64,000 nucleotides of DNA from Brachycybe producta (GCA_036925085.1 JAUPFP010000067.1:186001-250000), one strand, 5' to 3'. Positions 12,546 through 26,900 are shown, counted from the stretch's first letter. Numbers and translations are program-made. Notes: generated by a model from the sequence alone, not told the origin.

Positions 12546-12984
12546 TTCTATTGCATTTTGGCGCTTTAATGTATCTTCATTGAACGATTGTCAGACTATT
12601 TCTTGAAATTTTAGTCTTATTTGTCGATGATTGTCGTCTGCTCAAAAGAAAAAGATGGAGGACGTGTATCTAGGCTCTTAAAAACTAGAAACAGCAAACA
12701 AATGATGCTATCTTTTAAAATAAAATGTTTTGTTGTAAATTTTAAAATATTACGATCGAAGATTTTCGACCGATATTTACAAAAATATTTTGTAATATAA
12801 TCGCAAGAGAAAAAATATCTGTTCAAAATGCAACTTTTGAAATTTCTTTTGTCCTCTGCACGTCGTAAGCAAGAACTCTTTATTTTTAAGTAATTTTACC
12901 TTTAAAATATTTCAATCTTAAATTGTGTTCAATATATTAAGCCATTTATAAAATCTAAGCTACCCCCCCACACATTCTCATAAC

Positions 12985-13310
12985 TAGATCTCGGATTTTT
13001 ATGCAAATATCAAGCAAAATGTTTCTCAATCTGTGGCCCAAGTGCCAATTGTGAAGTAATCATCATTAGAGCAACAGCAATTATGTTTTTTTTTCTAATA
13101 AAAAAAGCTGGTTAGAGGCTAGATGTCTGGTTGCTATTAGTTGTCAACTAGAAAGTTCTAGCCTCTAACCAGTGTTTTTTTATTAGAAAAAAAAACCATA
13201 ATTGCAAGTTACTCTAATGATGATGATGATGATGATTACTTCACAATTGGCACTTGGGCCACAGATTGAGAAACATTTGCTTTGTTATTTGCATAAAAAT
13301 CCGAGCCCTA
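12985..13310. mobile_element. MITE family B, copy 3
   Basis: Full length. The left end is slightly diverged (GATCTCGGATTTTTATGCA); the right end is ATAAAAATCCGAGCCCTA. A (GAT)n run lies in the right arm. Confidence 0.9.
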
Positions 13311-13564
13311 CTCATAACCCTAGAAAACCAAAAATGGTTTTCTTACTAATTTTCATAAAACGAACATAAATAAATTTAACCCTCCATTGTAAATAAATCT
13401 TCCCACAAAAAAAATGTTTATCATATCGTGAATTTTTTTATAGTTAAAAATTACAAAATATAATATATTATTTCTAGTGACATTTTTTTATATACAAAAA
13501 ACGATTGTTTTGTATTTCATTTTTGACCCCAAGAACTATGAAAAATAATTCTGTAGTGAATTTT

Positions 13565-13578
13565 GTGTTTTGTGTGTG

Positions 13579-13605
<27 letters not shown>
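13565..13605. repeat. (TC)n microsatellite
   Basis: About 15 TC units after a (TG)n-like stretch. Confidence 0.9.
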
Positions 13606-13609
<4 letters not shown>

Positions 13610-13947
13610 TATCACTTAAATAGTTGTATTTTTTATATGAATCATTAATAAATTATATGAATTCTATCTCATAATTTATCAGTTTGTCATATTATTTCTA
13701 AAGTTATAAAATACTTATTAAAATAATAAATGAAAAACAGATTTATGAGGAGGTTTTTCAAGCTTTAAATTTGTGTATATTTTTCTAGGATGTTTAAAAA
13801 ACAACAACAACACTGAAATTCAGTGAAATTGGGGGCAGCAAAAAAAAAAACCTGAAATAGTTTGTAGTCAATGACTACATTTTCTGTTCCAACACAACTA
13901 ATGAAAAATTGCTAAATCTCAGTAAGGGTGGGGGGCTCTGCAGATAT

Positions 13948-14462
13948 TCATTTTGCTTCTTTTCCCCCTCTGGACGGCTCGACTGCAGTGGCTAATATTA
14001 GCCACTTTTTACAAAAAAAACGTTTACTTGTCGTTTTTGGAATGCAAAAACGACAAGTAAACGTTTTTTTTTTTAAAAAAACATTACGAAAAAAATTCAT
14101 TGCTTTCGAAACTAGAATGGCAAAAAAATATGTTAACATTTTTTTTATGTCAGTATCTTAAAAAATAAACATTTTATAGTTTAGTTTGAAAAATAACCCG
14201 TTTTTTTTTTCCATTGACATATTTCATGAAAACCTATTTTCGCCTAATTTAAAAAAAATACCTTTAGCATTATCACCAACTATTCTAGTTTCTAAAACAC
14301 TTTGAATTTTGTTCGTAATATTTTTCCTAAAAACGTTTGCGTGAAAAATATAATTTTTCTGAAGAGGAAGAGACCTCTCCTATAGAACATAACAGCAACT
14401 GCAAGGCGCGCCATCTGGAAGGACAAAAACAAAATAAATATTTAAAAAGCCACCTATCTTAA
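13948..14462. mobile_element. MITE family G, copy 1
   Basis: About 515 bp fold-back element. The left part has CTGCAGTGGCT; the right part has GGCGCGCCATC and ends in AAAAAGCCACCTATCTTA. It contains a near-perfect hairpin at 14,013-14,074 (ACGTTTACTTGTCGTTTTTG and complement). Confidence 0.75.
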
Positions 14463-15014
14463 CGATAGAAATCCGTTCCAAAAAGTCATATATTCAACCG
14501 AATCATCAATAACAAGAGAGGTAAGAGTAACCAGGAAACTGTACCTAGTGGCAAGGGCAAATCGGGAAACGCCGTCTGCACCAATATATTCCTAGGCCTC
14601 GGTGTGCCAAACATTCATTTTTATACAAAACTGAAATCTAACTTTACCTTTAATATACTTTCAGACAGTGCGAACTTCCCAAACTACAACTCCAAACCTA
14701 AACAACAACCAAGTCTTTCATTCAGCCAAAGATGAGTTCACAAAAAACTCCAATTCCAAGTTCTCGTCGGAATAAAGGCGCGCGAAGTGCAAACAATACA
14801 CACCGCAGCTTTCAAAGAGACCACAAAAGTAAAAAAACTTTCGCAATTTTCCATGCAATTACTTATTAATTTGTAATTCTCTTTACTAATTCTTCATTAT
14901 CACTGAAATTTCTTCAAAAAAACGACCTAAAATTCGGTTAGATGACCAAAGTCTCAACAAAAAACAACTTAATGTAACGAAATAATAGTAAAAAAAAAAG
15001 ATATTTTTTCCTAC

Positions 15015-15225
15015 CTCAAGCGGCACCGAGTCAAAGAAGATGGCCAGAAACCAATTGAGAGTGACAGTACTCAGTTCGATGTCGCTGGACCGAAAATGTT
15101 GTGACAAATTCGGCATCTTCAACGCCAACAGATTCTTGAGAACATCTTGATCAGCCTGAGCTCCCATAAGGTTCTGATCGAAGTAATGAGGTGGAAAGTA
15201 TCGTTCCGTAATGGCCACCAGAAAC
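15015..15225 (-). CDS. TBC1D2: TBC1D2 exon 16 (TBC domain, last exon found)
   Basis: The 211 bp exon encodes FPPHYFDQNLMGAQADQDVL and later LNWFLAIFFDSVPLE, both standard TBC helices. It ends at a GTAGGA donor in phase 0. The next expected segment (Leu-Arg-Ile-Trp-Asp ... Glu-Gly ... Phe-Arg) was not found on the minus strand down to position 1. Confidence 0.94.
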
Positions 15226-18200
15226 CTGATTGATCAAAAATCGGAAGAAAAAAAAAGAATTAACTATCGAACGGACAACAAAATACGACGTGTTCGTAAT
15301 CTCGACGATTTTGTTGTTGTTACCAGAAAGCATCGTCGGGCTTCATGAATAACAGAGCCATTCCAACTATAAAATTCATTCCTTGGCAGTAACCAACTTC
15401 GGGATTGTGTAAACAAAAAACTTGCAAAACCTCTTGCATCTTTTTAACCTACGAAGAGAATTAAACAAGATAAGAGGTTTTCAATCGTATTTTCGACAAC
15501 TACGAATCCACTCGTAATGTCGTTACTCCGTCAGAATTGGCCTCGTTGAAGTGAACGTTCGAAGGCATCGTACGTAACAAGTCGAGCGAAATTTGTCGAC
15601 GATTGTGAGCGACCGTCTGAAAAAAAAAACCTAAACTGTGAATCTCAAGTCTACTACACGTTAGAAGCTTTTAAGTATAGAGACCTCCGAATCAGAAATG
15701 AGGCTGCAAAGTTGGTTATAGTAAAGTTGCCCTTTGTTCTCTCGAATGTCTCGAACTTTCTCGTGAATGAGGAGGCCCCAGACACGAGCTCGAAAGTGGC
15801 TCGGAATGCCACTTCGAACCAGTTTCTTTACTTCTTTCTATAAAGACAAAATTAAGAAGCTCGTCGGTCATATGATCATTTCTAGAACGTAGCCATTTGA
15901 TTAACAAGTTTTTTTTTATAATTAACTTAAGAGTCTCCCCTTTAAATGCTAAACTACGATTTCGAGCATTTCATCTTTGAAAACGAACTCAACTTTAAGC
16001 AGATGGCATTTGTTTTATTTATGTTTATAAAAGGTTTATTTTGAAAGATATCAAACATGAAAGTGAATCTTTAAGTGATTGAACTACCCTTCTAGTTTGT
16101 AAAACACTTTCTAGTTTTTCATAATTCTGCTCCCCGAAAGACAAAATAATCACAGTTTGAAAATCAACTGTTCACAAAACAAATTTAATAAAAAAATCAT
16201 CGTAATTTAAAACTCAACTGTTCTGGGAATGACATTCCCAGGATGTTGCAATATCTCCTTCCACCTCCTCTGATTTTTCTCCGAACTGACCAATTGAAAA
16301 GCATAGTGTTGATGTAACTGACCACACAGGTAATGTAACATGAGACCCTCATTCACATAACAATGTTTAAAGCCGTAAGAATCGACATGACAACCAGATT
16401 TGGCCATTCTGGAAAAGATGAAAACAATTCAATGAATCTGTCAAATGAAATTAAACATGAACTTGGAATTTTTTTGTTTTTTACCCTTCGAGAGACGGAA
16501 GACTCGGATTAACTTTACGAGCATCGTCCAAAAGCCGCGTGATTCTGTCTTTATGCTAAAATATGTTGAAGAAAAAAGAGTTTATCCGATAATGTTAATT
16601 TTGCATCATAACTCAGAAAAATGTTTATAGCTTTTTTTTAAAAAAAAATGCAATTTCATGCAATGTTTAAACAATTGCATAAAACTATGCTAAGCATCAT
16701 GTCATTTAAAATACCATTTTTTTACACTACAGGTAACATTGCTGAAAACACATGTTATTAACAATGTTTTTAACAAATATTAAAAATCGGCCTATAGAAT
16801 GTTATTCATTAACTTTTGTTATCAACATTTATTGATAGAATTTGCTATATTAATTTAGTTAAAAGTCTATAAATTATATACATAAGTCTGTTAATAACAT
16901 TTTTCTATTAACTTTTGTCAATTTCATTTATTTTTTTCCATATCGATAATATTGTTGCTAACTTTGTTAATAACAGAAATTTAGCGACCGTTCTGGAGAC
17001 GGTGGTCCTGATCAAAAGATGTTGATAACAAAATGTTACTAGCAAGTTAATTTCTGTTGTCAACACTATTAATAACATTATATTCATGGATCAGGATTCA
17101 TGGATCATTTTGTTATTGACATTTACCAAACTAGTAAAAAAAAATGGTTAATTAACATATTTGTTATCAACATTTTGTCATTTAAAAGTTGTCGGTTTTT
17201 GCTCGTCACATTAAAGGATGTTTGTGTTCGGACTTCTCGGCGAACATTTCTCCGACCATCCAGTCATTTGGCGATTCTGACAGCAGAATTAAACACGTTG
17301 GGAACATGTTCTGTTCAAATTCGGACACTCGGGCCACATCGAACAGAACAACGAACATGTTCTTTGAAAAAGTTCGCGAACAGTTTTCGTTTCGTTGTTC
17401 TGTTCTAGTCTGCACCCGGCTTAAAGTACATTTTTAAGTGAATATCTTTAAAAATACAACTTTCTGTAAAAACTTTCCAAACCGTCCCCCACAAATGTAA
17501 AATTTAAGTCATTTTACAAAACTGCCATAAAAAGCCTACTGGTGCTCTTTTGTCACATTTATATTAGTACTAAAAATAATATTTTCATATTAAAAAGTAC
17601 ACAAAAGGTCATAAAAAAAGCCCATTTGACTAAAAACTAAAAGCTGAAATACGCTCGTATCGCATTTAGAAAAGTCATTCATTGTCTACACGAATGTCCT
17701 CATGTAACTTCTTCCTTCCTCATTGCCTAGGCCAAATAAAAATATACCAAAGTGGTTGGTGATTTACATAATATGATAATACATATCCATTATTATTTCA
17801 CATATGGATATAACCTTCAGCTTCAACCTCATCCATCTTTTTCCCTCCTTACATTAAACGTCAAAAAAATATCAAAATATGCAAAGTCGAGACCTTGCTA
17901 CATACGAGACTACAACTCACTTTTCAGTAACTAAACAATATTTTACTGCCGTGAAAAGAATCTCTACGACAATTCTTTAAAAGAAAAGTATTTCCGGATT
18001 TGCTTTATTTTGCCTTTTTTTTCTTTCTCAAATATGAGGCCACACACAGAAAAGGTTCGCATGAGCCAGGCCATAATGCACATAATGCAAATATGACACT
18101 TCGTACAGACATTCTTTAATGTCACCGAATTAAGGTCACCATCAGACAAAGCAAGAAAGTTGGATTTTAGATGCTTGCTTTCTTGAGAAAGGTGGAACTA

Positions 18201-20848
18201 GCATGGTTCTCGAAAACGTTTTCTTTATAGACACCTTTCCGGATGCTACTTTTCTGTTTTTTTTTTTTTTACAAATAATAGCTTTTTTTCTTCTCATTTT
18301 AGCCATTATTTCTTTTTCAGAATTCCCATGAATGCAAATTTTCATCAAACACAAAATTTGCATATTTCTATTTACAGAAAGAGAGCAACAACAAAACTAA
18401 AAACTTTCCAGAAAGGCCTACATCTATTTGTATGCAAATAAGACTCTACGTATTTTTTTTTACCTTTCTTCTAAAGTTTTCTAAATTTTCTAAATATTTC
18501 TTTTTACTGTCAATCTCGATTTGTGTCAACAAAACACAATAATCCTATATTGAACCAGAGTATTCAAATAAGAGAAATTCTGAGCTAAAATTAATTAAGT
18601 CTTAAGTAAACACACGACAAAATTAATTAAGTCTTAAGTAAACAAGCCAACATAATAATTAATATAATTTCTAATTAAGGGTTTGTACATTTAAGATCCT
18701 TTCATTTCATAATATGGCGTTAAAAAAAATTCAATATAAAAATAGGATAACCACCTTGGCACCACCATAGATGGGAACTTCAATAAAATCAGGTCCATCA
18801 CCTCCGGCAGTTCGAATTGAAGATTGTAACAAGAAAACATAATCCTTCTTTAGATGGTCCAACTCCACTTCCAATTCTCGTATACGTCTATATATCAAAA
18901 AAAGCAGAAGTAGCACATCAAAAGGCTGCTTCGGATATTCAAAAAAAAACCTGATTAATGCGTTCTTTTTTGGAATTTATTACATAAAATCTACTTAATT
19001 AGTAAAGCCGAACGTTTAACATAAAATGCACAAAACGCCATGAATGACACTTCCAACCCAGTTTTGGCAGACTATAAAAAGTACAAATTGCATCATTTTT
19101 GGAAATTGGCATAATATAGCTTATTTTTTTGGAGAATTTGCATAAAGTAGCATATTTTATTGGAAATTTGCATAAAGTAGCATACTTTATTGACAATTTG
19201 CATAAAGTAGCATACTTTATTGACAATTTGCATAAAGTAGCATATTTTATAGGAAATTTGCATAAAGTAGCATATTTTATAGGAAATTTGCATAAAGTAG
19301 CATATTTTATAGGAAATTTGCATAAAGTAGCATATTTTATAGGAAATTTGCATAAAGTAACATATTTTATTGGAAATTTGCATAAAGTAGCATATTTTAT
19401 TGGCAATTTGCATAAAGTAGCATATTTTATTGGAAATTTGCATAAAGTAGCATATTTTATTGGAAATCTGCATAAAGTAACATATTTTATTGGAAATTTG
19501 CATAAAGTAGCATATTTTATTGGCAATTTGCATAAAGTAGCATACTTTATTGACAATTTGCATAAAGTAGCATATTTTATAGGAAATTTGCATAAAGTAG
19601 CATATTTTATAGGAAATTTGCATAAAGTAGCATATTTTATAGGAAATTTGCATAAAGTAGCATATTTTATAGGAAATTTGCATAAAGTAACATATTTTAT
19701 TGGAAATTTGCATAAAGTAGCATATTTTATTGGCAATTTGCATAAAGTAGCATACTTTATTGACAATTTGCATAAAGTAGCATATTTTATTGACAATTTG
19801 CATAAAGTAGCATATTTTATAGGAAATTTGCATAAAGTAGCATATTTTATAGGAAATTTGCATAAAGTAGCATATTTTATAGGAAATTTGCATAAAGTAG
19901 CATATTTTATAGGAAATTTGCATAAAGTAGCGTATTTATTGGAAATTTGCATAAAGTAGCATATTTTATTGACAATTTGCATAAAGTAGCATATTTTATT
20001 GGCAATTTGCATAAAGTAGCATATATTATTGGCAATTTGCATAAAGTAGCATATTTTATTGGAAATTTGCATAAAATAGCATTTTTGGGGAAATTTACAT
20101 GAAGTAGCCTTTTTTTTTTTGAAAATTTGCATAAAGTAGCTTAATTTCAGTTATTTCTTAAGAAAAAAACTGAACAAAAGATTTTTATAGAACCGAAATG
20201 CGTTAATTATGTATTTTTTGTAATTGCTTCTCACGATTGTAGCCATTAATTGCTTCAAATAATTAATTTGACCTTTTGTTATACAACTTAAAAAATGTTA
20301 TGATATTTTTTTTCTAAAATAAACTTATGACTATTTGTTAAATTAGTCAATAATCAACCGTTCGTAAAACATCTTAAATTATTCTTTCAGCATTTTCTTG
20401 ATCACCTCGTAGTTAGATTATGTCTTACGTATATTTAAATATTTCGACATGCAGAAATATTTATATCCATGAAATTTATATCCACCTTCATAGATTCGAG
20501 CTTCAACATTGTAAAAAAACAACCACATTAGAATTTTATGAATTTTTGTTAAATGAAAAAAAAAAACAAGCTTAGGAAAATGTACGAGAAAAAATGTGTT
20601 TTCCATACATTTTCCTAAGCTTGCTTTTTTTTATATCAAAATTCATAAAATTCTAATGTTTTCTAAGCCTATTTCTTTTTTCCTTGCTTTTTCAAAAAAA
20701 AAAACTGATAAGAAGAAAAAAAAATAGGCTAAATTCCTAATGCAAATATTATGCAAGATACAATAACAACAGCTGTAACTTCGATTTGAAGTTTGCCGAA
20801 CATTTCCATAATGTCGCGAGGATCTCACTCTGTCTCTCTCTCTCTTTC

Positions 20849-20926
<78 letters not shown>

Positions 20927-23900
20927 ACAAACACAAAAACATTTTCGTTATCGAGTCGCAATAGATGAACGGATACACGAAAAGCACTTACTGGCTTTGC
21001 TGTAAAAAATTCATCTTTTCCTGTTGCCACATGCGTGACAATTTTAAAACTTCCTCATTCAGAAATCGGTTTTGATTCTGCAAGATCCGACATTTCTCCT
21101 GAGAACCACTCGAAGAGGCCAAATTACAACCACTACCACCACCACCACAAACGCCACTTGTTCCGTTCATTGAATCCGTGTTGCTATAAAAAAAAATAGA
21201 ACGGCAAACAAAGATAATGAAATTTGAGAAGGTTTCGGTTCGCATTCAATTCTACGAGAAAAGACGACTCCTTCGAACTCAACTGTTTCTTTTCTTCGGT
21301 TTCTTTCAGAAATATTTCTAATTGTTTGATGATTTGGTCTTTTTCTTCCAGAGCCAACTGAAGAGATGATTCTCGGCTTAAAGATTTTTCCAATTCCATT
21401 TTGGAAGACCTTTAGAAAAAAAAATTAATTAAAAACAAATGCAATTATTTGAAATTTAATTTATATAATTATTTTTTTGTAATCATCTTGAAAACAATTT
21501 GACTTTTTTTTTCCTTTCGTAATTTTGTTTCTAAAGAAGTTTGCTTGACGTTTTTGCGTCCAACTTTTACGAAAAAAAGTCTATGAAACCCGGATGAGGA
21601 GGGGGGCGTGGACGAAAGCGAAATAAATACCTATTCAGCCACCTTAAATAACTTCTAACCTAATTTCTTTTATTTCTTCGTAAAGTTGTCTATACAAAAT
21701 AAGCTCAGTAAATTTAACTTTAGAGTTACTTTATCAAATTATAATAATAGAGCTTTATTTTTAATAATTCCATTGTTTTCCACCTTTTTTCTTCTTACAA
21801 TTTTCTACGATAAACAACAATATTGACTTTAAAGTTGATTGATGTATTTCGGCTTAAAAAAAAATTATAACTTTCGAAACGTGGGAGTTAAAAAAAGTGC
21901 ATTATCGTTATTTTTTATGACGTTATTTTAGTCATAAGAGGGTCCCCCCATACATACAACAGGCATTAATACATTTATTTTATGCTTCAATTTTGATGGA
22001 ATAATTTTAATGGAGCAAAGCGGCTCGTTCCCTTCCACCCTCACTCATATAACACAAAATATGCATTAAAAACTTACTATAAAAGTCACTCTTTCTCTCT
22101 CTTTTCCTCTCTTACCGCCATGTAAATCTAATACAATTTCTAGCTATAATAAATGTGCAAAATCATGTAAATCTTCATAATCCATTATTCACTTTTCAAT
22201 ATCACAAAGATTTATTTTTTTAAAAAGAAAAAAAAGGCTTTGAAGGAAAAATTCAAAAAATAACAGGAAACGGGTTAAGAGCAGAAGCCTCTCTCTCGGC
22301 TTCCAACTTAGGATTTCAATACATTTTTTGTACAAATTTCAGAATTCTCGTCAAAAAAATTTCTTAAAAAAAACCGTTAATCCAGTTTCATGTCTCAGCT
22401 TTTCAGAAGCGACAAATTTAATTGGTAATTTAAACATTTTTTTTAAAAAATACTTTTTTTGGGGATGAATTTCGAAGAAAAACTAAACGTTCAATCAATT
22501 TTTTTATATAAAAAAATATCAACATGAAAGTTTCCTCACCTTTTACTCAATATTTCCAGTTATATGCTTTAAATTTTATCTAAACGCCTGTTTAGGCAAA
22601 AATTAGATGTTTGCGAACCGCTTCCGAACTGTTCTGAGAGCTGCTCGCGAGCATAACATATACAACAAAACATTAGCGTGATCGCGTTCGCATGGCGAAC
22701 AGCTCTCAAGGCTATTTTTTTTAGTTCGTCACGAGTTCGCGTTGTTGAATTTGTTCGTAATAATTTTGAACAAATTGTTTTAATAAGTATAAACTAGCGA
22801 GACGAGCTTGCTCGCGTCTAGACCAGGTTCTCGCACAAAAACAAGCTTATTTTTAAAGGTGTCAACATGAGAATAATCTTTAAGTGATTGAGCTACCCTT
22901 CTAGTTTCTAAAACACAGTCAAGTATCTGTTAGTTTTTTGTTACTGAAATAATCAAGAGTTCCAGAGGCGATTTCACTTTAAGAAAACAACCTTAACCGG
23001 CTTACACTTACTTCAACATCACTTCCAACTCTTTTGTTGTAATATTTTTATCACTCTGATCGATATCCTCCTTTTCGGAACATAAATAATCGCATGATCC
23101 CATACTGAAAAACAAAACAACAAATTTCAATTTTATAAATTACAATAAAGTACGGATTGGGGGGGGGGGGGGCATTCGAATCCTCGAATCCCGCGAATCT
23201 TGAAAAATATACGAGATTCGAAAACTCAAATCTTCGCGCTTTTTTTGGCTTTCGAATCTTTCGAATCCTAACTTTAAAAAAAAAACTGTTGAAAACTTTG
23301 GTAAAATTAGTTTTAACTCCATTGAAGTCCAACAGAAGCGTCCACTAACAAAAAAAACAGGCGATTGTTGCAATTTCGGTGGTGGTATCCGGATCACCAA
23401 TACATCACCTTGTGGTGACCCTGAGTGACACACTTATGTTTTATTTAAATTATTAATAATTTAATATTATTTCATTGATTTGTATCTTCTTAATGAATAA
23501 TATAGGATTCTTATATGAAGGATTCGAGAGATTCGAGAACCTTTTAGGATTCGGATTCGAGAAAATTTAGGATTCGTCCCACCTGTAACAATAAGTATAA
23601 AATAATATGTTAAAAGTCCTTTAAAGAAAATACAATAACCATTGTTCTCTTTCATTGATAAACTTTACAAATGGTCGACACTTGAAAAGCGGAAAACTCA
23701 CTTTTCAATTAAATGGTCATCTTGACTGAAAGTAGTGGACCTTGAGGTCTGATGCAATGGAAAATAATCCTCTCCATCAGTTTCAACGGCATCGGCGCGT
23801 CGAAGTGGTGAAAGAAGAGCAGGAGCTGAAATACCACCAAACCGAAGACCGTTCTCGTCGTACTTTGTGGTCGGAACTCTGACGGACAAGGAAGACGACG

Positions 23901-26900
23901 TTCCGACAAAAACCTCGGGGTCGTCCGAGTCCGTAGTGCCCAACGAACCGGCACTACGTGTACGAGAATCCAGCATTTCCATAGGAAATAAACCTATAAA
24001 TTTAATCACAAATAAAATTAAAAAGTATATTATCTTCCTGCTGTTTTTTTGTTTATTTTTCTTAGACGTCATTTTTTTTTGTAAAAAAGAAGATTTTTTA
24101 ATTTTCAAATAAACAAGTAAAATCCAAATTTATTTATTACTCTTTTCAATTTGCAGCTTTTACAGCTTATACACCTTATTTCGCGCGCCTTCTGCACAAG
24201 AAATAACTGAAATGCGCATCCTTCTTTATGGTGCTTTTTTTAAGTGTACTCCGAACTGTGATTTTAGGTACAAAATAAAAATAATCATAAAAATCATGAG
24301 AATCTTGAAAAATATTCGAGATTCGAAAACGTGAATCTTAGCGCTTTATTCATCTTTCGAATCTTTCGATTCCTAACCTTTAAAAAAACCGTTAAAAACT
24401 TTGGTAAAATTAGTTTTAACTCCATTGACGTTCAATAGAAGCATTCACTAACAAAAAAAAACCAGCGATTGTTGCAATTTCGGTGGTATCCGGATCACTA
24501 ATGGAATCACCTTGTGGCAGTGACCCTGAGTGAAGCCACGCTTGTTTTGTATTATTAATAATTTAATATTTAATATTATTTCATTTATTTGTACCTTCTT
24601 AATGAATAATATAGGATTCGTATATGAAAGATTCGAGAGATTCGAAAGATTCGAGAACCTTTTAGGATTCGGATTCGGTTGGGCCCACCTACAAAAATAA
24701 TCTCAAATGTGTTTCGAAACTACAAGAATTGCTTAATCACTCAATGAAATTTTCATGTTGATATCTTTCAAAATAAGCTTTTTATTTCAGTTTGAAAACG
24801 ACTTTACGACATAAAAAGTTTATTTTAAAAGATATCAAAAACATGAAAATACCCCCTCATATGTGATTGAAGCTATCCTTCTAGTTTCCATCACACTTTC
24901 TAGTTTCTTTTAAGTTTGCTCTCGACAGAAGTTAAGTTTGGAAATCACCTGTTCATAATCAACCACCATAATTTGCTCTTTGGATGGCCCAGGTCTCACT
25001 GTAACTGATATTTTTCTAATAAGGATCCCCACATTTTAATAATGCATTTTGTCTGCAGCTAGCAAACGTTCAAGAAGGGCAAAGCCTTTGCTCAGCTCTT
25101 CGGTTTGCCAGTGATTCCCTCCCCCCCCCCCCTCCTTCCTTAAGTTCATCTAACAAGACAGTTACTCTTGTCAGAAAACACGTTTTTACCATTTGTAAAG
25201 CATGCAGCCCTATCGTTTCTATTTCATGTATTAAATTAACTTTAAAAGGATTCCAAATTGGAGAACAATATTCTATTAAGAAGTCTGACGATCTTGAGAG
25301 TGAAATATCAGACCTCTTTTGCATTTCGTACCTCGGCTGGAAGAGTGGCACAATTCCAAACACTTTCTTGGGAAAATGAGTTGAAAGTTGCATTTTTTTT
25401 CTTTCTATCTCAGTCTATTGTAGGGGAGCCAAATAAACGGATATTGCGAATAGTTAAAACGGTTTTTGCACTTGAAAAGCTCAGTAAAGTAAGCCGTGAA
25501 TCTGCTCTTAACTTTAAACTCATTTTCCCAAAAAAGTGTTTGGAATTGTGCCACTCTTCCAGCCGAGGTGCGATTTTCTGTACAACATTTTAATGTTCGC
25601 TGTACGAACCGCAGCAATTGATTGGATTTGCCGTCACAACTAAGGGACTTAGCACACAGGCGACTTTTGAAACGACGAGTGAAAAAAGTCGAATTGTCAT
25701 CAAAACCGAACCCTTTCAAAACAGCGCGGTGCTTTTGAAGTGTTTGAAATGTGGTTGAAATTGGCGACAAAACAAAAGAATCTCTCAAAAGAAGTCTCAG
25801 TATCGAAAGAATCCATCTGGTTCATATGAAGCATGGCCCGCATATAAAGTGCTGTGCACCGAGAACAACATCAAAAAGCTCCCTTCGCCATGTCGCCGGA
25901 GGCGAAGATCGAACACCTTCCGAACACAGAAGTTGGAAAATGTTCAAAAAAGTCGCCTGTGTGCCAAAGTAGGCGTTTTTCCAGAGAAGAAACACTTGCG
26001 ACGACAGTTCGGCCACCTTCGACATCATTTTGCAATCAAAAAGTGTTTCAAAAGTCGCCTGTGCGCCACGGTTGGCATCATTCCATAGAACAAACATTGC
26101 GACGCCAGTTCAGCCACCTTCGAGTTTATTTTGCAATCGAAAAGTGTTTCGATTTGCGGAAAGTCGCCTGTGTACCAAGGGCCTAAAGAAGAAAATCTCT
26201 CTACACCCAAAAGAAAATCCGATAGAGCTTATATATTTGCATTGAAAACCGATTATTCGGGCTCCGATTTTTATGCAGTATCAAGCAAATGTTTCTCATT
26301 TTGCGGCCCAAGTGCCAATTGTGAAATAATCATCATTAGAACAACTGCAATTAAGCTTTTTTCTAATCAAAAACGCTCGTTAGAGGTTAGCTAGGTCCTA
26401 TGTCTGGTTACTATTAGTTGTCAGCTAGAGTTTTTAGCCTCTAACTAGCCTCTTTGATTAGAAAAATCATAATAAAAATTATTTTAGTTCCTCTATATTG
26501 ACCCTAATGATTATTACTTCACTACAGTGCCATCTTAATGGGGGCAACTGGGCTCTGGTTCAGGGCCTCCGTCTAAACTAGGGCCTCAGTCAGTTAATTA
26601 TCACTATTTTCTGTATTTTTAAATCATTAATTTCAATTTATCCGACATGAAAAACATTTTACTATTTTTTAAAAAATAGGCCTATTCACTTATGTGATTT
26701 ACACTTCATAAAAGTCCTGTTCCAATAAATACAATGGAAATCATCATGGAATCATCAATACTTTTTATATATAGAACACTGGTTCCTTGGGGGGGGTGAG
26801 TTTATTTGTAAGGCATGGTTGATGGGGGGCCTCAAATAAATCTTGTGCCAGGGGCCACAAAAGACTTAAAGACGGCCCTGCTTCACTATTGGCTTTTGGG

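Noticed and set aside
14545-14850. Plus-strand stretch with GKGKSGNAVCTNIFLG, resembling a P-loop of GIMAP-type GTPases
   Set aside because: The spacing of the P-loop is wrong, stops follow in all frames within about 60 codons and no other GTPase motif is present. Possibly chance or a very decayed relic.
14886-15014. Read-through of TBC1D2 exon 16 into LLRLW, like the expected LRIWD segment
   Set aside because: The intervening sequence is T-rich intron with a good GTAGGA donor, and the downstream residues do not match the TBC domain.
19093-20132. Open frames of 276-377 codons on both strands
   Set aside because: They are translations of a 30-bp tandem repeat without stops. No splice sites, start context or domain supports a gene.
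19129-20140. Possible CRISPR-like array
   Set aside because: Units are contiguous with no unique spacers, and the context is an animal intron.
20643-21030. Arg-Glu and Ser-Leu repeat frames
   Set aside because: Translation of the (TC)n microsatellite. The real coding part nearby is TBC1D2 exon 9.
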